Shown piece after piece: positions 39,059 to 49,100 of a stretch of DNA of 64,000 nucleotides (the first letter of the stretch is position 1; every line of letters begins with the position of its first letter). Source of the DNA: Zelonia costaricensis (lineage: Eukaryota; Euglenozoa; Kinetoplastea; Trypanosomatida; Trypanosomatidae). The stretch lies in contig JASAOO010003504.1 of the NCBI GenBank assembly GCA_030849075.1, forward strand, positions 18,495 to 82,494. The letters run 5' to 3'. The notes beneath the pieces are model-generated. The model saw nothing but the letters and a program-made list of their open reading frames with translations. It was not told where the DNA came from and did not search any database. A program made the translations under genes and the position numbers.

Positions 39059-42000
39059 AGCCCCTCCCTCCTCCCTCCTCTGCCACCTGTTTCCCCCACC
39101 TACCTCCCTATATATAAGACGCTCGTGCGTACGCGTGGAGTGGGCACTCAGTGTTCTTAAGGGACCCGCGCCGCCAGCTCCACCCCGCCCTCCTCCCCCC
39201 TCTCTCTTCTCTCCTTCCCGTCGTCAGCTTCTCCGACTTTCTTTCCTCCCCTGCCCCTGCCCTTGCCCATCCCTCGACAAGCGCACACACACACACCAAC
39301 ACAGAACAAAGTGCCGAAAGCGAGCACAACGCCGACATCCGCGCCCACGCTGAGTGGTTTGCGTGTGTGTGTGTGTGTGTGTGCGTCACTGAATGGATCG
39401 CAGCGGGCGGTGTACCCGTGGTACTGCACGTCGTCCGTCGCGTCAGGCATCGCCATTCGCAGCGTTTTCTTTTTGTGTTTTTCCGTTTCTCTCGATTGTC
39501 GCTGGTTCTCGCCTGCCCGCGCCACGTCGGGCACGCCCGCGCACGGGCGGCCCACCCCTCCCCCCCCCCCCGCCCCCCTCTCTTCGTTTCCGCCTCTCTT
39601 TCTCTTTCTCACTTTTGTTCTTGTGTTCGCTCGATACGCCTCATGTCGGTGGACGCGTCCGCGAGTTTGTCCTCGCGTTGCCTTCCCTCTCTCCCCGCCT
39701 TGCTTCCTCCCTCAGCGTGCGGTTGGGCCCCCCCCCCCCCTTGTGTGGTGTGGTGCGGCCGTGCAGCACACGCAACGTGCTCACCCTCACCCCCACCAAC
39801 CCAAGCCCGCCCTCGCTCCTCTCTCTCCCTATTACCTCCCTTCCCCTTTCGCATGGCGCGCAGAACTGCGGGTCCCTGCACCCTCGTGTAGTTCGCCAAC
39901 TCCTTCTTCCCGATACTTCTCTCCAGGGCTTGCTTTCTTTATTAGCCTCCTCTTCCCCCCCCCCCTCCCTCCCCTCCCCCTTCTCTCTACACGCCCTCCG
40001 CGCATGACGCTGCAGAGCCAACCTCTGCCCGCTCCCCACCCCACGCGTGGAGTTGAATGTGCTTCGACCAGTTCTAAGACACACACACACACCGCTTTGG
40101 CTCTTCTCGTTTTCTTTCTTTTGCGTGCTCGTGTTGTTTGCGTCATCTTCTTCGCGCGGCTTCTCGCTCGTCCGGTGCGCGGGAGTGGAGTGTGTGCGAG
40201 CGCCTGCGTCGGTCTCGGTGCGCACCAGTGCTCTTGCTGCTCTCGCCCCGACGCCATCCTGCGGCGGACGGGCCTGCCAGTCACGCCGTCGCCCGCCACG
40301 CGAAAACCCCTCCTCCCCCTCCTCGAGCACAAACGAAAAGTGTTGTGATGTTTGGTTCACTTCTTTTCGCGTGTTGATTCTCCAGTCTGCGTCCGTCTGT
40401 CCGTCTGTGTCCATTTCTGCGTATCTGCGTGTGTGTCTGTGTGTGTGTGTTTGTGAGATGCCTCATAACTAACGACTTCTAATGCTACACCGCCTATGAC
40501 GTTCGCCTTGTCTTTGTCTCTCTTCGTTTCCTCTTTGTTTTCTTTTCCCGTCCGCTTGTGTGTGTGGGTGTGTGTGTCTGTTCTGTGTTTGTCTGTTTGC
40601 GTGCCTCGATGCTGACCCGGTCGAGTGCGGTGGAGGGAGGCCCCTGTTGTGTAACCAATGGCAGCGTGCCCGACTCCCGCGGCTCCCCTCCCCCTCTTCT
40701 ACCTTTCCCACACTCTCGCCACCACTCCGCCGCCCCGTCTCGCTCCCCCCCCCACTCCCACCCGCGAGGGTGTCGGGAGGGTGACTACAAGGTGCGTGAA
40801 AATGTATCCGCGCAGAGCCGCTATCACGCAGACGGGCAAGTGGGCGAGGTTTGGCATGCATGTTTGTGTGTGTGGAGGGGAGAGGGCCGAGGGGTGGATG
40901 CGGCGTGGGGGGCCCCGCACTGCCATCTCCGCTTCCCCGCACCTCGAGCCGGAGGACGGCGTTCCACTACAACGCCGTTAGGTGTGGCGTCGTTGCGCGT
41001 CAGGACAAGCAATACAAAGCGGGGACACGTGGATGCTTGCCTTTTTCCCTTCGTTGATTCTTGACTTCTCTTCCCTTCCACGCTAGCGTGCACTGATCGG
41101 AGTGTGTGGGGAGGGAGAGAGTGTGGATGCGCACATCCCGGCGCACACGTGAGAGGCGCGCGTGGCGCGTGCATGTTGGCGTGTCTGCGAATCCACAAAG
41201 CGGCTCCCTCCCCACCTTCTTTTCACTGTGCACCACCGCTCTCCATCCCCATCCCCCCTCCTGATGCCTGGCTCAGCCCGGCGTTGGATGCAGCCTCGAG
41301 TGGCGCCGACTTGGTGCCCGTCTCTTCCCCCCCCCTCTTCCTCCTTTCACTGCCTCTCTTGCGCGTTTCTGTGTTTGACTTCACTCTAAGAGAAAATGAG
41401 TCTCCGCTGGACATGTCTGATCGGTGGGTGACGTCTAATTGCCGTCTGTCCGCGCGTGTGTGTGTGTGCGTGTCTGTGGGGCTCCTCCATCTTGACTTCT
41501 CCTCTTCGCCTCTCACCTCCGCCCTCCCCCCTCCCCATCAACCGAGTTCCTCTGCCCTTCTCCGCCGCCCCCCTCCCCCTCCCTACCGTCCCACGGCCGC
41601 AGCCCGCATCCGCTGTGCATGACGGAGTAGGCTGGAGGGGGTGGGGGGAGGCGGCCACGGATGGCGGGGGGGGGGGGCATGGCGGTCTACGAAGTCTGCT
41701 CGCAAACGCCCGTCTCTGTGTTTCGTCCCTTTCTTCTCCGCTGGTTTTGCCCTTCACGTGAGCTCTGCCTCGGTGGGCCTCCCAGCCCCCCTGTCCCCTC
41801 CGTGCGTGCGTGTTCGCTCCTTGCTTCTGCCGTGTTGTGTCGCCTCTGCTCTCGTCCTCCGTGCTGTGTGCGTGTGGGCTCGCGTGGCCACGGCGTCGGC
41901 CTGCACGTGTACGTGCTTGCGTGTACGTGCGCGTTCACGCTCCACGTCCCATCACGATCTCTCCCCCGCCCCTCTCCCGCACAACTCCGCGAGTGTGTGC

Positions 42001-43166
42001 GTATGTGTGAAGCAGCGGTGTGATGTAAGTGGGGGATGGCTCAGTGATCGCGGACGGCGAGCAGCGACGGTACGAGGACCCGAGCATGCCGCGTCGCAAC
42101 TTGGCCTTTTGGCGAGTGTGAGGGAAGGGCTCGACGCGGGTGGGCAGACTGCGATGCGCAAGACGACGGACGTAGTGTCAGTGCCCCCTCCCCCTAGGAG
42201 CTGCACGCCCCCTCAGTCCCTCGCAGACCTGCCCTGGCAAGCGTCGTGCGGCGCGAGAGCTGCACGCGTGGGTGCGGGTGTGCATTTGCGTGGTTTACGT
42301 GGAAGAGGAGTGCGCGTGTGTGTGCATGTGTGCATGTGTGTGTCTGTCTGTGTGTGTATGTGTGCATGGGTGTTTCTGTGTCTCTCCGCGTGCGCAGGCG
42401 GTGCCCCGTCCCCCAACTGTCGGACATGACGGCAAACCGCCATCTCGCCGAGCATCCGCCCTCGACGTCCCCCCCCCTCCCTCGCTCCCTTCCTCACCTA
42501 CGCCCCCCCCCCCCCTCACGCCGACTCTGTTTTTGTTTTCCTTGTTTCTCTTCTGTCTCTGTTCCATGCACTGCGCCGCTTTTTCTCTTCCATGTTGTGA
42601 GCGGTGGGTGTGTGTGTGTGTGTGTGTACCGAGCTCTCATCCCTCCGGCCCTCCTCTCGTGTGCGCCTCGAGACCTCAAAGCAAACAAGTGGGCCGGACG
42701 ACGGCGACGTAAAGGTGAACGCGGGCAGCGGTGTGGGTGGGTGGGTCGAGGAGGTGTGTGTGTCCCACCTGCTTGCCGACCTCTTCACGTTGGAGTCTGA
42801 GCGGCCCCCTCTCGACGCCCCCCCCCTCTCCTCTCCTTTCCTCCCTCACCGTGTCGGAGTGTGACCGCAAGCCGGCAGGCCCCGTGATGGGCCGCTGTCA
42901 GCCATCGATCGCGTTCCTTCAAGAGCTTCCCTCTCGCTTCTCGACATACATCCACCTTCTCTTACTCGAATCCACACACACACACAAATGCACGTGCTCG
43001 TGCACCGATAGGATCAGGCGCGCACAGACGCACACACCGAACACACGCACTGCGCGTTGGTGCCGCCGTGTCGCAACACGCTGCCTCCTCCCCCGCAAAG
43101 TCCACCACGCACACACACACACACACTCACTGAGGTTCAACAGTATCATCGCCGGGCCCTGTTGTG
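39059..43166. other. 4.1-kb gene-poor stretch
   Basis: No convincing gene is found on either strand; open frames are Cys/Val- or Ser/Pro-rich translations of repeats. TG runs lie at about 39363-39381, 40427-40450, 40557-40578, 41455-41468, 42313-42345 and 42607-42626. CA runs lie at about 39285-39296, 40079-40092, 42972-42984 and 43109-43125, and poly-C/poly-G runs at several places. Less repetitive islands sit at about 40940-41040 and 42020-42260. The stretch is long for one spacer and may hold a long 3' UTR, an unrecognised non-coding RNA or decayed retroposon sequence. Confidence 0.5.
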
Positions 43167-45434
43167 ATGCCGCCCAGTGCGCATTGGGGCAAGCGCCCCC
43201 GTGACGGCGACGGTGAAGACGCGTTTGTGCGCTTCAGCGAGCTGAGCCCGGCGCAGCGGATGGAGCGGCGGCGTGAGGAGCGGGCGGAGAAAAAGGAGCG
43301 CGACCGCACGCTGGCGTACTTCAAGTCCGTGCAGCGGGCCTTGGAGGAGCAGGGCAGCGGCGGCGGTGATGCCGGCGCCCTCGCCTCCATCGTGGACGGC
43401 TTCTTCTCGGAGCTGTTCAAGCTGCTGAAGGCCGATGCCTCGTTCTACATTCTGCGCAACGGCACGGCGTGCCGCGTGGTCGAGCTGGCGCTCACCAACG
43501 CGCTTCTGCTGCACGTGAAGTCGCTGCTGTACGTCTTTCTCGGGCACATCAGCGAGCTGCTCGTCTCCCCCGTGGCCAGCTACACTCTGGAAACGCTGCT
43601 CGCGAGTCTTTCGCAGGGGCTCAGCGCGCTGGCGGAGGCCAACCCCGAGGCGCTGGAGGCGGAGCTGACGGAGGGCGGGGTGGGCATGCACACCGGCAGC
43701 GGCGTGCCCAGCTCCGCCACCCTGCTCGCCTCTGTGGCAGAGGAGGTGTGCGAGCGGGCCGAGGACCTTCTCGTCCACGACATCGGCGGCCGCGCCCTGC
43801 GCTCGGTCGTGCTGATGCTCGGCGGCCGACCCATCCGTCAGGCTCCGCTTCCGGCACACCCCGTCACCTTCCCGCGTGTGCTGGGCACGCTGGCGGAGGC
43901 AGTGATCGCCGCGCTGGAGGCCGGTTACGGCCGCGAGTACCAGACATCAAGCCCGGCCGAGGCGTGGATGGCGGCGGTGCAGGCACCCGCGACAAGCCTC
44001 GTTGTGCAGAGCCTGCTGCGCGTCAGCGACGAGGGCACCGCCGTCGACCGCTGCGTGCGGCAGCGGCTGGAGCAGCTCACGTACAAGGGGAAGCCGCTGC
44101 TGCACCACCTCCTGGTCGACCCGCTCGGCTGCCACGTCTTTCAGAGCTTTCTGCAGGCACCCCCGCCGGCCGCCGTGCTCGCGGAGGGCGACGCGGCGGC
44201 GCTGCGCACCGGCGCGGCGGCAGAGGAGCAGGAGGCGGGCGACGGCGTGCCTGGTGGGGACGGCTCGTGCAGCTGGTCGCGGGCGGCGGGCACGGTCCTG
44301 GTGGAGGTGGACAACCTGCTGAAGCCCGGCAGCGACTTGGTCGCGCAGACGGGGTACGTGCTGCAGGACCTGGCCCTTTACGCCCCCACCGCCGTGCACC
44401 TGCGGTGGCTGTGGCGCCGGCTGCTGGAGCCGCGGCTGGCGCTGCTGTGCGACGTGCCGGCGCTGACGCCGGTGCTTGCGCAGTTCGTGAAGCGGTGCGC
44501 CTTCGAGGGGGTGCAGCTGACCACCGCGCCGCCGCCCGCCTCGGGCCTGGCCGCGGCTGGAGACGCTGCGGCGGCCGTGGAAGTGACGCATCACGGGACG
44601 GCGCTGCCGGCGGATGTCGTGGCGATGCTGCGGCGGGAGACGGCCCAGCTCGTGCGCTACGCCCCCGTGCCGGTCGCCTTCCAGGCCGCCGTCTGTGCGG
44701 CGCTCTGCGGGCTGGCGAAGCAGCGGGTGCCCAAGGGCGCCGCGCAGTACTTCCTCGTCGACGCCGCGCTGGGCGAGAAGGGCTACGAGGTGGCGCGCTT
44801 CCTGCTGCACCTCCACCCCAGCGCCTCGGCTGTGCTGCAGTACACGCTGGACAAGCTCACACGCGACGACCTCGTCACGGTGGTGTGCCATCAGAAGGGC
44901 AGCCTGTTCATGCAGCAGTACGTGCGCGTCGCCGCGCTCGCCGTGCCCAAGTCTGCAGCGCCCGCGGCGTCCTCGACCCCCGCGGAGGGGGGCGGCGCCG
45001 CTGGGGCGGCAGACGGCAAAGGGCCACTGATGCGTCTCCTCCGCCGGCTGCAGCCCTCGCTGGGCACGCTGCTGTATGACAAGTACGCCGCGTTCCTCAT
45101 CGAGGGCCTGTACGAGTTCGCTGGGATGCCGGTGAAGGAGGAACTCGTCAAGGCGCTCGTGCCGCTGTACCAGGCAACGCGCACGCAGCCCGGCAGCAGC
45201 GACGTGGCCGCGTCGACGGCGGGCGCGGATGCGCGGGGCGAGGAGAGGGGGGAGGCAGAGGCGGCGGAGCAGCCCGCCGCTCCCAGCCCGGCCCAGCAGC
45301 GCTTCATCGCGTACAAGGTCATGGCCAAGTGCTGCGTGGAGCAGTACGTGCACCGCAAGGATGATTGGACGAAGCTGGCGGAGCGGCAGTGCCACGTGCA
45401 GCGGCTGCTGCGGCGCATGCTGCTTAGCGATTGA
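43167..45434 (+). CDS. NOP9-like Pumilio-repeat nucleolar protein
   Basis: This 755-residue protein has a charged N-terminus (ERRREERAEKKERDR near residues 32-48) followed by spread-out Pumilio-type helical repeats. Diagnostic pieces are DIGGRALRSVVLML (about 208-221), HLLVDPLGCHVFQSFLQAP (about 312-330), VVCHQKGSLFMQQYVRV (about 572-588) and LYDKYAAFLIEGLYEF (near 635-650). Repeats of the D-x-x-G-(C/S/N)-x-(V/F)-x-(Q/E) type interrupted by long insertions are typical of NOP9, a Puf-like protein that binds 20S pre-rRNA in small-subunit biogenesis. Low-complexity Ala/Gly/Glu insertions at about 345-375 and 680-710 are lineage-type expansions. The ATG at 43167 was preferred to the GTG at 43164. 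PUF-family membership is firm; the NOP9 assignment is likely. Confidence 0.78.
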   Translation: MPPSAHWGKRPRDGDGEDAFVRFSELSPAQRMERRREERAEKKERDRTLAYFKSVQRALEEQGSGGGDAGALASIVDGFFSELFKLLKADASFYILRNGTACRVVELALTNALLLHVKSLLYVFLGHISELLVSPVASYTLETLLASLSQGLSALAEANPEALEAELTEGGVGMHTGSGVPSSATLLASVAEEVCERAEDLLVHDIGGRALRSVVLMLGGRPIRQAPLPAHPVTFPRVLGTLAEAVIAALEAGYGREYQTSSPAEAWMAAVQAPATSLVVQSLLRVSDEGTAVDRCVRQRLEQLTYKGKPLLHHLLVDPLGCHVFQSFLQAPPPAAVLAEGDAAALRTGAAAEEQEAGDGVPGGDGSCSWSRAAGTVLVEVDNLLKPGSDLVAQTGYVLQDLALYAPTAVHLRWLWRRLLEPRLALLCDVPALTPVLAQFVKRCAFEGVQLTTAPPPASGLAAAGDAAAAVEVTHHGTALPADVVAMLRRETAQLVRYAPVPVAFQAAVCAALCGLAKQRVPKGAAQYFLVDAALGEKGYEVARFLLHLHPSASAVLQYTLDKLTRDDLVTVVCHQKGSLFMQQYVRVAALAVPKSAAPAASSTPAEGGGAAGAADGKGPLMRLLRRLQPSLGTLLYDKYAAFLIEGLYEFAGMPVKEELVKALVPLYQATRTQPGSSDVAASTAGADARGEERGEAEAAEQPAAPSPAQQRFIAYKVMAKCCVEQYVHRKDDWTKLAERQCHVQRLLRRMLLSD

Positions 45435-46189
45435 CGAGCGGCGCGGCGGTGTGGCCCCTCTTCCCCCGTCTCTCTACATGACGCGGCGGGGCGGGCGGTA
45501 ACCGCGTCCCCTCTCACTCCCCCCCCCCCTCCGTCACCCGCCACCTTCGTCATCTCAGTCGTCGTCGTTTTCTCTTTGATGTGTGTGTGTGTGTGTGTGT
45601 GTGCGCCTCAGCGTTGTCGAAACGCAACTCGAGTAAACGGCGTGCACACACACACACACACACACAATAACAGCAACTCTGTTCTGTGTCGGCCGATGTT
45701 AGCACCGCGTAGGGTGCAACCCACTAATGCCAACACAGCTTCGCCGCGTCTGATGGGGGCCGCTTATTGTGTGAGTGTAGGTATGTGTGTGCGCTAGTGT
45801 AGGTGTACGTGAGGTCAGCAGCGTGACAGAGACGGCCTCTGCACCGATCACGCGGATCGAAGAACACGGCTCAGCTGAGGGACAGGCTGCGAGCGGGGCT
45901 AGAGAAGCTATGTGGTAGTCAACCCCTGCGCATCTGCCGGCCTTGCGTCACTACATCGACGAGATTGTCTCCCTCCATGTGCTCTCACCTCTGCCTTCTC
46001 CCCGTCATGCGTCACACAAACCTTGACTGTCGCGCTCCCTCCCCCAAACACACACACGCACGTGTGTACTGCTTGTGACGCCGTCAGCTGCAGTCCGTCC
46101 ATCACGCTTGCCAAAAATTGCACGCGCCTACACCCGCACACACGCAAGAGCACACACACTCACACGTGCACAGGCAGAGGCGTCTCCCA
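45435..46189. other. Spacer with paired TG and CA runs
   Basis: Poly-C (45521-45529), then a TG run and a CA run (separate entries), then a stretch near 45760-45960 without obvious features. AGs at 46172-46173 and 46176-46177, shortly before the ATG at 46190, are possible acceptors. Confidence 0.55.
45580..45666 (+). repeat. (TG)12 and (CA)11 pair, potential hairpin
   Basis: A 24-bp TG run (45580-45603) is followed 41 nt later by a 22-bp CA run (45645-45666). In a + strand transcript the two could pair into a stem of about 22 bp. It lies about 150 nt after the NOP9-like stop codon, so it may be part of that gene's 3' UTR. Confidence 0.75.
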
Positions 46190-49100
46190 ATGGCAGACAC
46201 GGTGCTGCCGCCGCTGGACGTGAAGCGGGTGAGCGACGGGGGCCCCGCCGCCACCGTCGCCGCCCCCGCGGTGGCCGACAACGCCGGCATGGACTACCTC
46301 GCCGTGTACCGGCAGTTCTGCGCCGAGGAGGGGTGCAAGGCGAACTCGGCCTTTGTGCGCTACATCCAAGACCGCGGCGGCCACTTCAGCCTCGAGCGGC
46401 TCAACCTCGGCAACAACTACCTTGGCTCGAAGGGGCTGCGCCCGGTGCTGCGCATGATTGACCTGTGCCAAACGATCGTCTCCATCAACCTCGAGGGCAA
46501 CGGCATCGGGAACGAGGCCGTCATCGACCTCTGCGAGGTGCTGCAGCGCCACGTGAGCATCTCCAGCCTCAACCTCAGCCAGAACCCCATCTCCGTCGGA
46601 GGCGGCAAGCGGCTGCTGCAGCTCGTGGAGTCGAACCCGCGCATCACGGAGCTGCTTCTGGGCGGCACCGACATCTTCGACGGGCTGCAGGGCCGCATCC
46701 GCATGGCCCTCGAGCACAACGCCGCCGTGCAGGACGGGGGATGCCCGCACATGGAAGTAAACAAGGACCCCTCCCTGCTCGCCGCGGCGGCGGCCCTGAA
46801 GGCGGGCGGCAAGCCCAACACACGGGACGGGCGGTCGCCAACGCCGCCGCCGCGGCGCCGCGTCGGTGCGGCCACGCTGCCGGCGGCACCGGCGCAGAAG
46901 GCTACGCTGCAGCCGGTCCACCACCGCCCGCACAGCGCGGCGACGGGGATGGCCGACATCGTCGCCTCTGCGCCGACCTCACGAAACGGGGCCGGCGCTC
47001 CCGTGGGCGGTGCCGTCGGCGCGGTGGGCGGCACCGCGGCGCGGCGTGGCCCGTCGACGAGGCCGCTCAGCCCGCGCAGCAACTACTCTCACAGCCCCGC
47101 GCCGAGTGCCGGGGGCATGTCGGAGGCCTCGAGCCGCTACACGTGGCAGGAGGCCTCGCTCGGCAAGCCGCAGCCGCGCCCGCCCCTCCCCGCCGTCGCC
47201 TCGCAAGAGAGCAAGGCACTCTCGACGAGCAAGGTGCGCGACCTCAAGACTCTCTTCGCGGAGCGGGCGCGGCTGCACACGGAGGTGAACCGGGGCGAAG
47301 CCAGCCGGCGCGCCTACGAGGCGCGGCAGGAGCTGCTGGCGCTGGAGCACCACGGCAGGCCGGTGGACGCGGCCCCGCCGCGCACGTACCCCGTCGCCGG
47401 CTCCGTCGCACTGCCGCTGCTGGACAGCCCGTCCTACCCTGTGGAGGCCGCGGGGAGTCCCCTGGCACACACACACAACACCGCATCCACCACCCTCACC
47501 GACGCTGCTGCCACGACGGCGGTGGCGGCCGAGGCAGTGCCGGGTGACGCGCACGTGCGGGCGCCTTCGGCGCACAGCGCAGAGGCCGGTAACGCACCGG
47601 CGCCGTTGCTGCTGCGCCCTGGCAGCGTGCGGGGCGGGGAGGCGCCGCCGTCCGCGCTGGTTGCGACGTCTGCGACCGGCGAGGCCGGCGGAGTGGCGGC
47701 TCCAGAGGGCGCAGTGCCGGTGGAGCGGCTGGGGGCGCACACCATCGAGGACGTGCTCAGCCCTGCCCGGATGATGCTGCTGACGACGGAGGAGCAGTTC
47801 ACGGTGCTCTTCGACCAGGGCTGCCGCGAGTACATGAACCGCAATCTCGATGCCGCGTACATGGCCTGGAATGAGGCGATGCGGGTGGCGGTGAGCGAGG
47901 GGCAGCGGGAGTGGATGGCGGTGGTGGCCAGCAACCTGCAGCGGCTCAGCTACGAGCTGCTTGTCGAGGAGGGGGCGGCGTACCTCGAGAAGGGCGAGCT
48001 GGTGAAGGCACGGGACACCTTCAAGCTGGCCCACGACGTCGCCACGAAGGCGAAGAACGCTGCGTGGGAGTGGGACATGCGCAACGCGCAGCAGAACGTG
48101 CAGAAGGCGCTGTTCCACCGCTGCCACGAGGCCGCACTCCTCCTCTTCCGCCGCGCACAGGAGGACATGAGCGACGGCGTCGCGGCCACCGTCGTGACGG
48201 AGGACGACTACTTTGTGTTGCCGGGCACGGATGAGTTGGTGCGGCACACCGCGGCCTTCGTGCGGGAGTGGTCGTGCCTGCTTGTGCTGAAGGAGGCGGT
48301 CGGGCTGTGGGCCGAGGCTTCGCGCATCGTCACGTCCCTCAGCGACGGGGCGGCGGCGCCGCTCAAGGAGAACCTCAAGGACGCCCTGACGCTGGTCGCC
48401 GCCTTCATCGCCGAGCACCACTTCAACGCCACGCCCCCGCCGGGGCTGACGTGGTTCGGCACGGATGCCTTCCTGTACCACGAGTGCGTGCTGCTCAGCG
48501 AGCTCTGGTACGACCTCGTGGCGATGAGCGAGCAGAACCTGCGGCACAGCCTGCTGGCTGCCATGTGCGCCGCCCAGCTGGGCGAGCTGTACGTGGCGAC
48601 CTTCCAGCTACCCCAGGCCCTCGTGCAGCTCAACAAGATGGTCGCCTACGGCCACGCCAACCGCTCCCCGCTCCTGGAGGCGACGGGGCTGACCCTGTGC
48701 GGCCGCGTGCACCTGCAGCGTGCCGACTACGCGCTGGCCGAGGCCGCACTGGACGACGCGCAGCGGCTGTGGGCTGAGCTGCGCGGCGGCGACGTGGCGG
48801 AATCGCGGACGGCGGCTGAATCGCGCACCCTTGCCTCCGCCTCGAGCCGCTACGACGTCGCCCTCATGGACCCCCTCGCTGCCGTGGCGACCGAGGAGGC
48901 GGCGGCGGATGGCGCGGGTGGGGCCGCACCGGCGGCCACGGGAGCCGCCGGTTCTACGGGCGGCAGTGAGGGCCGCGTGCTGAGCGGGAGCTCGGTGCGA
49001 GGCGCAGAGGGCATGGACGCGATGGCGAGCACGATGGGTCACGGGGCGTCCGCGCGGTTCCGCATCGAGACGCACCTGCCGACCGACGCGATTGCCGTGC

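Noticed and set aside
42020..42260. A SIDER-type retroposon copy
   Set aside because: The island is non-repetitive and looks plausible, but I cannot compare it with a consensus, so it is not annotated as a mobile element.
41641..42429. A + strand frame with many Cys-Val repeats
   Set aside because: The Cys-Val repeats come from TG runs (tgtgtg). No conserved-looking segment.
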